Positions 41,267-48,993 of a DNA stretch of 58,091 nt are shown here, in pieces. The notes under the pieces were generated by a model. The model was not told the origin of the DNA. It ran no database searches and was given only the letters and a program-made list of their open reading frames with translations. This stretch comes from Synergistes jonesii (GTDB lineage: Bacteria; Synergistota; Synergistia; Synergistales; Synergistaceae). The stretch covers positions 1-58,091 of the forward strand of contig NZ_JMKI01000045.1 in assembly GCF_000712295.1 (NCBI RefSeq). The letters are read 5' to 3'. Position numbers and translations under genes: made by a program. Position 1 is the stretch's first letter. The number at the start of each line of letters is the position of its first letter.

Positions 41267-42399
41267 CGGCGGAGCGCGTCGCCGAGAAGCGTTTCGGAGA
41301 TTTTTTCCCGCACGAGCCGTTTAACGCCGCGCACGCCGTCGCCGCCGTAGAGAAGCGGGATGAGGGAGCGGTAAAGGTCTTCCTCCGAAACGATTTTTCT
41401 TTCCCAGTCGCTGAGCTTGCACACCGCCTCACGGCAGCTCCTTTTGAGAATGTCGCCAAGGGCGCCGTCGTCGAGCGGGCGAAATCCTATCACCGCGTCA
41501 AAGCGCGCGAAGAGAGGCGCCCCGAGCCGTTCTCGCGCCTCGTTGGCGGAGGCGTAGTTCGTGGTGCAGATTATGACGGCGTTCTTTACTTCGGCGCGGT
41601 AATTCCTGTCTTCGTATATCCCCTCGTCGAAGAGTTGATAAAAAGCGCTGTGGAAGAGCGGATTGGGCTTGTCGAATTCATCGAAGAGGATGACGGACGA
41701 TTCACGCTCCATCAGATCCTTTGCGAGAGAGTCGCCGGTGTGGCGGCCGCCGAAGAGATACGGCGCGAACTCGTTGCTGTGAAACATCGAGAACTGGCGG
41801 CGAAACAGCCTCTGCCCAACCACGTCGCCGATATACCTCGCCGTCTCCGACTTGCCGACGCCGGTGGGGCCGTAGAAGAGCAGCACGAGCGGTTTGGCAA
41901 GCTTATTCGCCGCCAGCGGATAGAGGGCGGTCAGCAGCCGCCGCTTTACTTCCTCCTGGCCGATGATTACCTGCGGATATTCCCGGTTGATTCTTTTGAG
42001 CCCCTCCATATCCAGCGTCTTGTACTCATACTTTATGACCCTTACGCGGCTGTGCATGTTGCGAAACTGTTCGGCGAGATGCGCGGGAGGGTTTTGCAAA
42101 TATAGCGACTCCACCTCGAACTGATCTATAAAGCTCAGAAAGGAATGCAGCGCGCTCTCGCTGATCGAAGCGTATTGCTCCGAGTAGGCTACGAGACAGG
42201 GGACGGAGAGCCGCTCCTCCTGCTTCTCCGCGGCGGCGCCGTCGGAACTGCGCCTGCTCTGTATCTTGAAGGTGTGTTCCCGCATTTTTCTGTCGCTGTA
42301 TATCGCGAGCTCGCTGATCGTGGTCAGCGCCCTGCTCTTCGGCAGATGGCGCTTGAAATTATATTTGGGGCCATAGAAGAAAACGATCTTTTTTAACAT
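41263..42399 (-). CDS. AAA+ ATPase (ClpX/ClpB-like core) with an unrecognised N-terminal domain
   Basis: 378 aa. The AAA_2 core (about 140-360) has Walker A GPTGVGKS (177-184), Walker B VILFDEFDKP (236-245), sensor-1 Asn in IICTTNYAS, an arginine-finger candidate in LFARFDAVIGF, and a small C-terminal lid domain (GGDGVRGVKRLV with the sensor-2 Arg). The first 135 residues match no domain I know and lack the zinc finger of ClpX. One AAA ring without a visible ClpP-docking loop suggests an unfoldase or assembly factor rather than a Clp protease subunit. It stands alone on the minus strand, with no obvious client nearby. Confidence 0.75.
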   Translation of the reverse strand: MLKKIVFFYGPKYNFKRHLPKSRALTTISELAIYSDRKMREHTFKIQSRRSSDGAAAEKQEERLSVPCLVAYSEQYASISESALHSFLSFIDQFEVESLYLQNPPAHLAEQFRNMHSRVRVIKYEYKTLDMEGLKRINREYPQVIIGQEEVKRRLLTALYPLAANKLAKPLVLLFYGPTGVGKSETARYIGDVVGQRLFRRQFSMFHSNEFAPYLFGGRHTGDSLAKDLMERESSVILFDEFDKPNPLFHSAFYQLFDEGIYEDRNYRAEVKNAVIICTTNYASANEARERLGAPLFARFDAVIGFRPLDDGALGDILKRSCREAVCKLSDWERKIVSEEDLYRSLIPLLYGGDGVRGVKRLVREKISETLLGDALRR

Positions 42400-42496
42400 A
42401 AATATTAGTCATTCCCTTGTGAACGAGTATTTAAAAACAAAACCAAACCTTTGTAAAATCATATTTTTGTTTAGTCTAAGTAATCTGAAAATTACA

Positions 42497-42525
42497 TTGA
42501 CAACATCACTAACTAGTGCTATTCT
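42497..42525 (+). promoter_or_regulatory. marR promoter with embedded operator
   Basis: TTGACA (42497-42502), 17-base spacer, TATTCT (42520-42525). The spacer carries TCACTAACTAGTGC (42506-42519), which matches 12 of 14 bases of the perfect palindrome at 43043-43056, suggesting autoregulation. Confidence 0.7.
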
Positions 42526-42580
42526 ACAACAAACGTTAGATAAGTCAATTTGATGAGAATTTAGTAGATCGAGGTTTGAT

Positions 42581-43000
42581 ATGAACTCCAAAGACAGGCT
42601 GAACGGTAAACTCATCATCGCACTTGGAAGGACTTATCGCAACGCGCATCGAATGTCTAACGAGCTGTTCCGTGAGAGGGGGCTTACTCTGCCGCAGTTT
42701 ACAGTACTTGAGCTTCTCTATAACAGGGGAGAACAGACGATACAGCAGATAATAGACAAAGTGCTCTCAAGCAGCGGCAACATCACTGTAGTGGTAAGGA
42801 ATCTGGAACAGGCGGGACTTGTTTATCGTTGGGATAATCCGCATGACAGACGCTCTTATCTCATCGGAATAACTCAGAAGGGCAGGGATCTGATGGATGT
42901 GGTCTTTGCGGGGCACATGTCCAACCTTGCCGAGTTCTTCGCAAGATTGACGAGGGAAGAGAAGGAACAGATTGTCGCAATATTGAAGAAACTGCGTTAA
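42581..43000 (+). CDS. MarR-family transcription regulator
   Basis: 139 aa, standard MarR length, with dimerisation helices at both ends and a central winged helix: LTLPQFTVLELLYNRGEQTI, IIDKVLSSSGNITVVVRNLEQAGLV (the recognition helix), and the wing DNPHDRRSYLIGITQKG with the conserved D-x-R-R. MarR regulators of aromatic acid pathways (BadR, HpaR, FerC types) bind aryl-CoA or aryl-acid ligands and repress the adjacent operon. It directly precedes an aryl-CoA ligase operon, with palindromic sites in both promoters, so it is probably the local repressor. Confidence 0.9.
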   Translation: MNSKDRLNGKLIIALGRTYRNAHRMSNELFRERGLTLPQFTVLELLYNRGEQTIQQIIDKVLSSSGNITVVVRNLEQAGLVYRWDNPHDRRSYLIGITQKGRDLMDVVFAGHMSNLAEFFARLTREEKEQIVAILKKLR

Positions 43001-43036
43001 AGAAGGGTTTTCCTTTCTGAAGGAATATTGTGTGAT

Positions 43037-43062
43037 GATATATCACTAATTAGTGACATATC
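43037..43062. promoter_or_regulatory. Palindromic operator upstream of the catabolic operon
   Basis: TCACTAATTAGTGA (43043-43056) is a perfect 14-base palindrome. Arms GATAT (43037-43041) and ATATC (43058-43062) extend it to 26 bases with one mismatch. It lies 37 bases after marR and about 155 before the ligase gene, and is the best copy of the presumed MarR site. Confidence 0.75.
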
Positions 43063-43215
43063 ATTGCGGTTGTTTTATGCTTAAAAATAGACAATGTGAG
43101 AGGTGATGCTGTGCCGTTTGCTTCTTGTTACCGTAAAGAGATGAGTTTTTCGCGGCGGACAAAAAACCACACATAACCACACGGCAACTATCAATTATCC
43201 GAACGGAGGGGAACC

Positions 43216-44925
43216 ATGCTACAACATTGGACTGCTTACAGACCGGAACTCGCAAAACTTTACGATGAGAGAGGTTACTGGAAAAAGGAACTTTTCTCAC
43301 AGGTCTTCGACAGCATAGCGGAACGCTTTTGGGATCGCGAAGCATTGGTAGGAGGAGAACAACGCTTCACCTACGGAGAGCTTAAAAAAGGTTCTGACCG
43401 CCTTGCCCTGCATTTCCTGAAGATGGGGCTTAAGCACGAAGACCGCATAGTCATTCAGCTGACAAACATACCGGAGTTTGTTTTTATCTACCTCGCTCTA
43501 CAGAAAATCGGCGTTATTCCCGTTATGTGCTTGCCCCAGCACAGGTACACGGAAATATCGCAGATCGCCGCAAAGGCAAAGGCGATCGGATATATTATAC
43601 CAGGTCTCGCAAAGAAATATAACTATGTGGAGCTGGTAGATCAAATAGCCGCCGAGCTGCCGTATATGAAACATAAAATGATCGCGGGAGTCAACCAGGA
43701 AATTCCCGCGGGATATTCTTACATCAACGAACTGCTCGACACTCCGATCGAGGGCGAAGACGACCCCGATCTGCTGAAAAAATATCTGCCCGACCCGCAC
43801 GATGTCTGCATCATCCTGCTCTCCGGCGGTACGACGGGCATCCCCAAGCTCATTCCGCGCGAATACAACGCCTATCGCTATGTCGCGGAGGAGTCGAGCC
43901 GCGAACTGGGATATAACATGTACACGGTGCAGCTCGCAGTGGCGCCCGTAGCTCACAACATGGTCCTAGCAGCCCCGGGCATCCAGGGCGCCTTCACCTT
44001 CGGCGGCAAAGTCATAATGAGCACTTCGCCGCGCACGGAGGATATCTGCAAGCTGATCGAAAAGGAAAGAATCACACACATACCGATGGTTCCGGCGATG
44101 GTTATAAACATGCTGAACTTTGAGGAAAGAAGCAAGTACGACCTCTCATCATGGGAGATCGTCATCAACGGCGGTTCGAAGATCGAGCCCACCGTCGCCG
44201 CCCGCGTGTATCCCGAATTAGGCTGCCGTCTGATCTCGCAGTTCGGCATGTCCGAAGGTACCATCACGCAGACGAGCCTCTTCGACGACGAAGAGGTCAT
44301 ATACAACACGATCGGACTTCCGGTCTCCCCCGCCGACGAGTGGAAGATCGTCGACAAGGACAACGGCGCCGTAATAGCCGAAAGCGTACACGACGGGACG
44401 GCGCGCTGGCGCGGCGAAGCAGAGCGCCCTGGCGAGATAATCTTCCGCGGCCCTTACACGATTCGCGGCTACTATGACGCGCCCGACCACAACGCCAAGG
44501 CTTTCACGGAGGACGGCTTCTACCGTTCGGGCGACCTCGCGGCGATGCACAAGAGCGGCAAGGGCTTCGTCATCATGGGGCGCATCAAGGACGCGATCAA
44601 CCGCGGCGGCGAGAAATTCAGCTGCGAAGAGGTCGAGAATCTTGTGCTGAAACACGAGCGAATCCACGACGCGGCGCTCGTCCCGATGCCCGACCCGATA
44701 CTCGGCGAAAAGGCCTGCCTCTTCGTTTCGATGAGGGATCCCGGCGACAGCATTACGTTGGAGGAGATCGTCAAGTTCCTTGAAGGCAAGCTCGCGAAAT
44801 TCAAGCTTCCCGAGCGCCTTGAGATCCGCGACGACCTGCCGCAGACGAATATCGGCAAGGTCAAGAAGGATGAGCTCCGCGCCGAGATATACGCGATAAT
44901 GGCGGAAGAAAACAAGAAAAAGTAA
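43216..44925 (+). CDS. Aryl-acid AMP/CoA ligase (EntE/DhbE-like)
   Basis: 569 aa ANL-superfamily enzyme. The N-terminal pattern WTAYRPELAKLYDERGYW is that of 2,3-dihydroxybenzoate- and salicylate-AMP ligases; the phosphate loop is LLSGGTTGIPKLIPREYNAY (about 205-224), followed by QFGMSEGTITQT, FYRSGDLAAM and the C-terminal Lys in LPQTNIGKVKKDELR. In a siderophore pathway it would load a carrier protein, but none is present; within a CoA-based catabolic cluster it more likely makes an aryl- or cyclic acyl-CoA. First structural gene after the MarR operator, with GGAGGGG before the ATG. Confidence 0.85.
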   Translation: MLQHWTAYRPELAKLYDERGYWKKELFSQVFDSIAERFWDREALVGGEQRFTYGELKKGSDRLALHFLKMGLKHEDRIVIQLTNIPEFVFIYLALQKIGVIPVMCLPQHRYTEISQIAAKAKAIGYIIPGLAKKYNYVELVDQIAAELPYMKHKMIAGVNQEIPAGYSYINELLDTPIEGEDDPDLLKKYLPDPHDVCIILLSGGTTGIPKLIPREYNAYRYVAEESSRELGYNMYTVQLAVAPVAHNMVLAAPGIQGAFTFGGKVIMSTSPRTEDICKLIEKERITHIPMVPAMVINMLNFEERSKYDLSSWEIVINGGSKIEPTVAARVYPELGCRLISQFGMSEGTITQTSLFDDEEVIYNTIGLPVSPADEWKIVDKDNGAVIAESVHDGTARWRGEAERPGEIIFRGPYTIRGYYDAPDHNAKAFTEDGFYRSGDLAAMHKSGKGFVIMGRIKDAINRGGEKFSCEEVENLVLKHERIHDAALVPMPDPILGEKACLFVSMRDPGDSITLEEIVKFLEGKLAKFKLPERLEIRDDLPQTNIGKVKKDELRAEIYAIMAEENKKK

Positions 44926-44972
44926 AAAGGCCTGACATCCGGACACCTCTCTGCCCGGCCACCATAAAATGC

Positions 44973-44996
44973 GTGAAGGGCGCTTTCGCCCTTCAC
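44973..44996 (+). terminator. Hairpin between the CoA ligase and ene-reductase genes
   Basis: GTGAAGGGCG (44973-44982) pairs with CGCCCTTCAC (44987-44996); AATTTTTATT follows after 10 bases. It could terminate in part or process the mRNA within the operon. Confidence 0.55.
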
Positions 44997-45036
44997 CGTT
45001 CAAATCTAATTTTTATTAAAATTGGAGGAAAATATC

Positions 45037-46137
45037 ATGACTATGAAAATACTGGAACCCGTAAAATTTAGAAACCTGGAACTGAGAAACCGCCTCGTAT
45101 GGCTTCCCGCCGTCACCTGTCTCGCCGACGAGATCGGCTTCGTCACCGACCCGCTCATCGAACGCCATGTGGCGCGCGCGAAGGGGGGCTTCGGCCTTAT
45201 CGACGTTGAAGCCTGCGGCGTGCTCGACAGAAAGAGCCCCCACCTCCTCCGCATCTGCGACGACAAATTCATCCCCGGACTCAAAGAGATGACGGACGCC
45301 GTGCACGCCGAAGGCTGCAAAATGACGGTCCAGCTCATCCACTATGTGAAGCAGTCGGTCCGCACAGGCTGGAAACAGGCCATTGAGGATCTTACCTACG
45401 AAGAGATCGACGAATGCAAGCAGCAGTTCATCGACAGCACAGTCAGAGCCAGAAAGGCCGGCTTCGACGGCGTAGAACTGCATGTGGCGCACGGCTATAC
45501 GCTCTCTTCCTTCATCTCTCTGCTCAATAAGCGCACAGACAAGTACGGACGCAACACCGAGGGACGCTGCCGCATCGTTACGGAGATCATGGAAGGCATC
45601 CGCAAGGAAGTCGGCAACGACTACTGCGTAGGCTGCCGCATATCGGGCGAAGAGTTCGTCATAGGCGGCAACACGCTGAAGCAGACGACGGAGATCGCAA
45701 AGATATTCGCGCGCGACGGCATGGACTTCATCAGCGTATCGGCCGGCGGCAAGACAGAAGACGGCGCCTGGTATACGGGGTACAGCGGAAGCCGCTGCAT
45801 GGCGACGGCCAACCTGCCCTACGGCTGCCACGTCTACCTCTCGGCCGGAATCAAGGATGCACTGCGCGAGGTCGGCTCCGACATCCCCGTCATCGTCTCC
45901 GGCAAGATCAAAGACCTCAAGCACGGCGAAGAGGTATTCGAAGCCGGCAAAGCCGACCTGATAGGCGTCTGCCGTCCGGCGCTCGCCGATCCTGACTGGA
46001 TCAAGAAGCAGGTCGAAGGCCGCGAGAAGGAGATAATCAAGTGCATCTATTGCAACGGCTGCCTTGAGCGCGACCAGAGGCACGAGCCCGTCAACTGCGT
46101 CATCGCCGAAAAGGTCGCGCAGCGCAAGCCAGCTTAG
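45037..46137 (+). CDS. Old-yellow-enzyme family flavin ene-reductase
   Basis: 366 aa, a single FMN TIM-barrel (NADH:flavin oxidoreductase family) that reduces activated C=C bonds. Barrel motifs include VQLIHYVKQSV, GFDGVELHVAHGYTLSSFIS and the phosphate-binding IPVIVSGKI. The C-terminus carries an iron-sulfur-type cluster motif, CIYCNGCLERDQ followed by a fourth Cys in PVNC, as in 2,4-dienoyl-CoA reductase and BaiCD enzymes, but the second FAD/NAD domain of those enzymes is missing. A separate electron donor is therefore needed. ATG 45037 follows GGAGGAAAA. In this cluster it could reduce an unsaturated cyclic or enoyl intermediate. Confidence 0.88.
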   Translation: MTMKILEPVKFRNLELRNRLVWLPAVTCLADEIGFVTDPLIERHVARAKGGFGLIDVEACGVLDRKSPHLLRICDDKFIPGLKEMTDAVHAEGCKMTVQLIHYVKQSVRTGWKQAIEDLTYEEIDECKQQFIDSTVRARKAGFDGVELHVAHGYTLSSFISLLNKRTDKYGRNTEGRCRIVTEIMEGIRKEVGNDYCVGCRISGEEFVIGGNTLKQTTEIAKIFARDGMDFISVSAGGKTEDGAWYTGYSGSRCMATANLPYGCHVYLSAGIKDALREVGSDIPVIVSGKIKDLKHGEEVFEAGKADLIGVCRPALADPDWIKKQVEGREKEIIKCIYCNGCLERDQRHEPVNCVIAEKVAQRKPA

Positions 46138-46176
46138 CGAAAAGTGAGTCCGTGGGGGTAAGGAGAGGTTACCAGC

Positions 46177-46302
46177 ATGGATTTTGAATTTAAAGATATT
46201 TATGTAAAACATAATGGACGTACCGAGATAGCCGTCGGCCGTCCGAAGGGGCTCGGCGCCTTTAAAAAGTGCGCTCCTGAGTTCGCCGAGTCCCGCAAAT
46301 AA
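46177..46302 (+). CDS. Small protein of 41 aa, unrecognised
   Basis: ATG 46177 with AAGGAGAGG 10 bases upstream; stop at 46300. The product begins MDFEFKDIYVKHNGRTEI, continues AVGRPKGLGAFKKCAPEF and ends AESRK: hydrophilic, one Cys, no membrane span. It lies 39 bases after the ene-reductase and 34 before the permease, in the same direction, and has the codon use of its neighbours. The good ribosome-binding site and operon position support a real gene. Function unknown; a small partner of the ene-reductase or a truncated leftover are both possible. Confidence 0.6.
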   Translation: MDFEFKDIYVKHNGRTEIAVGRPKGLGAFKKCAPEFAESRK

Positions 46303-46336
46303 TGTGCGGCAAAAAAAATAGAAATGGGGGCAGGCT

Positions 46337-47296
46337 ATGGATATTTTAGGCAAAGTAAATAAAGTTCCGGGCGGAATAATGGTAGTGCCTATGATTATCA
46401 CCGCAGTGGTCAACACCTTTATCCCAGCGGCGCTCAAAATAGGCGGTCCCACCTCCGGGGCCTTCAGCGGGGCCGGCGCGATGGCCACCATCGGCATGTT
46501 GCTCTTCACAGCCGGCAGCCAGACCAAATACAGCGACCTGGGCTCGGTCTGCGCCCGCGGCGGCCTGTTGGTCATCGTGCGCCTTGCGGTGGCTTTCACC
46601 GGTGCGTGGCTGACGCTGAAATTATTTGGCCCCGAGGGCGTTTGGGGGGCTTCTGCTTTGGCGATCACGATCGCCCTGGCCAGCTGCAACCCCGGCGTCT
46701 ACGCCGGATTGATGCAGTCTTACGGAGATACGGTCGACAAGTCCGCGATGGGCATTCTCAATCTGATAGCCGTCCCCGCCACGCCGCTGGTGATTCTGGG
46801 CGTGGCCGACGGCACGGGATTCGACTACATGAGCGCCGTCTCCTCGCTCGTCCCGTTCGCCCTCGGCATGGTGCTTGCGAACGCCGATGAAAAAGTCCGT
46901 AAGCTCTTCTCGACGGCTACCCCTGTGATACTCTTCTTCCTCGGCTGCTGCCTGGGGGCGAGCATCAACCTAAAGGCCCTTTCGCAGGCCGGAGTCGCCA
47001 ATATCGTGCTTATCGGGCTCATCGTCTGCATCTTCCTGCCGATAATGATAGCCGCGGACAAGCTTATATTGAGACGTCCCGGATACGCCGCGGTCGCGGC
47101 TACTTGCCTCGGCGGCCTGTCGGTCGTCGCGCCGAGAATCATCGGCGAGCGCCTGCCGCAGTATCAGCCCTATGTGGAATCTGCGACGGCGCAGCTGGCG
47201 GTGACGCTGGTAATCTGTATATTCATATTCCCCTACATCACTAAGTTCATAGTAGGGAAATTCGGCAGCGGCATCGCCCCGAAAGCGGAACAGTAG
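46337..47296 (+). CDS. KdgT-family (2-keto-3-deoxygluconate permease-like) transporter
   Basis: 319 aa with about ten membrane helices. Family blocks are VNKVPGGIMVVPMIITAVVN at the N-terminus, CARGGLLVIVRLAVAF, ASCNPGVYAGLMQSYGD and VAATCLGGLSVVAPRI. KdgT-type proteins are proton symporters for sugar acids; in this cluster the cargo is more likely the acid substrate of the CoA ligase or of the CoA transferase. GGGGGCAGG precedes the ATG. Confidence 0.85.
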   Translation: MDILGKVNKVPGGIMVVPMIITAVVNTFIPAALKIGGPTSGAFSGAGAMATIGMLLFTAGSQTKYSDLGSVCARGGLLVIVRLAVAFTGAWLTLKLFGPEGVWGASALAITIALASCNPGVYAGLMQSYGDTVDKSAMGILNLIAVPATPLVILGVADGTGFDYMSAVSSLVPFALGMVLANADEKVRKLFSTATPVILFFLGCCLGASINLKALSQAGVANIVLIGLIVCIFLPIMIAADKLILRRPGYAAVAATCLGGLSVVAPRIIGERLPQYQPYVESATAQLAVTLVICIFIFPYITKFIVGKFGSGIAPKAEQ

Positions 47297-47381
47297 CCAG
47301 AATCAAATATCTACAGCTCATTTCCGCCGCCGGCACGCGGCGGAAATGAGGTGCTCCGAGTTGTGTTGCGAGGTGAAAAGG

Positions 47382-48956
47382 ATGAGCAAGATAATTTCGT
47401 CTACCGACGCAATATCACTAATTAGAGACAATGCCGTGATCGGCATCGGCGGCTTCGGTGGGTTTTCTGCTCCCGACGAGATCTTGCGCGAGATGGCGAA
47501 ATCTTTTTTCATCCACGGTAGCCCGAAGGGGCTCCACGTAGTCTCGGGCATTTCTCCCGGCGACCTCACGGAAGACGGCTGCGGCCTGAGCATTATCAGA
47601 GAACCCGGCATCATCGCTTCGATCTACGCCGCCCACGTAGGCATGTCGCCCGCGATCGGGCGCGCGGTCAGCGCGAATCAGATCGCCGGCTACACGGTGC
47701 CGCTGGGAGTCTACGGGCAGCTGCTTGGGGCGATCGCGGGAAAGAGGCCGGGCGTTATTACGCGAGTGGGGCTGCACACATTCTGCGATCCGCGGCTTGA
47801 GGGCTGCAAGGTAAACGAAAAAGCCAAAGAGTCCGGGCGCAACGTCGTTTCGTTAATCGAGTTCGACGGAGAGGAATATCTCTATTACAAGTCCTTCCCT
47901 ATAGACGTCTGCATTATCCGCGGCAGCTATGCCGACGAATACGGCAACGTTTCGCTCGAGGAAGAGGCGATTTACAGCGAGCAGAACGCGATGGCCGCCG
48001 CGGTACACAGCTGCGGGGGAACGGTGATCGTACAGGTGAAGTGGGTCTCTAAAAGAGGGGGCCTTGATCCGCGGCATGTGGCGATTCCCGGTGCGCTGGT
48101 CGATTACGTGGTACAGGCGAAGCCGGAAAACCATTTGCAATGCTACGACGGCTCTCCTTTCCGCCCGGAGCTGATCGGCGACGTGCGGATGCGGCTCGAT
48201 ATGATCCGGCCGATGGAGCTCACGCCGCGCAAGGTCTGCGGCAGGCGCGCGGCGTTCGAGATAAATGCCGGCAACCTCGTCAATCTCGGCATCGGGATGC
48301 CCGACAGCGTCGCGAGCGTCGCCAACGAAGAGGGCGTCAGCCATCAGGTGACCTTCTCTATCGAGACCGGCGTCTACGGCGGCGTTCCGGTGAGCGGCGT
48401 CGGATTCGGGGCTTCGGTAAACCCCGACGCCATCCTCCCGATAACCGACAACATCGATATCTACGACGGCGGAGTGCTCGACGCCGCCTTTCTCGGGCTG
48501 GGCGAGATAGATGAAGAGGGGAATGTGAATGTTTCCAAGTTTGGTTCGCGCTGCACAGGGCCGGGAGGCTTCATCAACATCACGCAGAATACGCCGAAGG
48601 TCTGCTTTATGGGCACCTTCACGGCCGGAAAGATGGAGTGCCGGATAGGCGGGGGCAGGCTTGCGATTGAGATGGACGCCCCCGGAGTCAAATTCAAAAA
48701 ACGTGTGCAGCAGGTGACCTTTTCTTCGCGCAGCGCGCTGGAGAAGGGGCAGCAGGTGCTTTACATAACAGAACGGGCCGTCTTTCGGCTGGAAAAAGAG
48801 GGCCTTACGCTGACGGAAATAGCGCCCGGCGTAGACCTTGAGAGGGACGTCCTCTCTAAAATGGAATTCTCTCCGCGCATATCGCCGGAGCTGCGTCTTA
48901 TGGACGAACGGATATTCCACGACAAAAAGATGAAAATCAGCTTTCTAAGTCAATAA
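47382..48956 (+). CDS. Acyl-CoA:acid CoA transferase (fused alpha-beta, YdiF-like)
   Basis: 524 aa family I CoA transferase with alpha (1-240) and beta (250-520) halves in one chain. The glycine loop VIGIGGFGGFSAPDEIL is near residues 20-36; the catalytic Glu is expected in SIETGVYGG (about 325), replacing the more usual EGVxG surround. It moves CoA between an acyl-CoA and a free acid such as acetate or propionate, saving ATP. ATG 47382 follows GAGGTGAAAAGG; the earlier frame from 47346 is upstream of this site. A near-copy of the MarR operator overlaps codons 11-17 (47412-47430). Confidence 0.88.
   Translation: MSKIISSTDAISLIRDNAVIGIGGFGGFSAPDEILREMAKSFFIHGSPKGLHVVSGISPGDLTEDGCGLSIIREPGIIASIYAAHVGMSPAIGRAVSANQIAGYTVPLGVYGQLLGAIAGKRPGVITRVGLHTFCDPRLEGCKVNEKAKESGRNVVSLIEFDGEEYLYYKSFPIDVCIIRGSYADEYGNVSLEEEAIYSEQNAMAAAVHSCGGTVIVQVKWVSKRGGLDPRHVAIPGALVDYVVQAKPENHLQCYDGSPFRPELIGDVRMRLDMIRPMELTPRKVCGRRAAFEINAGNLVNLGIGMPDSVASVANEEGVSHQVTFSIETGVYGGVPVSGVGFGASVNPDAILPITDNIDIYDGGVLDAAFLGLGEIDEEGNVNVSKFGSRCTGPGGFINITQNTPKVCFMGTFTAGKMECRIGGGRLAIEMDAPGVKFKKRVQQVTFSSRSALEKGQQVLYITERAVFRLEKEGLTLTEIAPGVDLERDVLSKMEFSPRISPELRLMDERIFHDKKMKISFLSQ
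47412..47430. promoter_or_regulatory. Third MarR-type palindrome, inside the CoA transferase gene
   Basis: ATATCACTAATTAGAGACA differs by one base from 43040-43058 (ATATCACTAATTAGTGACA). It lies 30 bases inside the coding sequence, encoding AISLIRDN. It could be a roadblock site or chance; the 18/19 match makes chance less likely. Confidence 0.5.
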
Positions 48957-48993
48957 AGCTGGGGTTATAGAAAAGGTGAAAGGGGCAATAAGA

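Noticed and set aside
43216-44925. Siderophore (dihydroxybenzoate) activation
   Set aside because: The protein is EntE-like, but no aryl-carrier protein, NRPS or isochorismate genes are near; the CoA-based neighbours fit catabolism.
45016-46689. 557-codon minus-strand frame over the ene-reductase and permease genes
   Set aside because: Antisense shadow of GC-rich codons; it runs through two well-supported plus-strand genes, and its residues are low-complexity Asp/Ala/Arg/His-rich.
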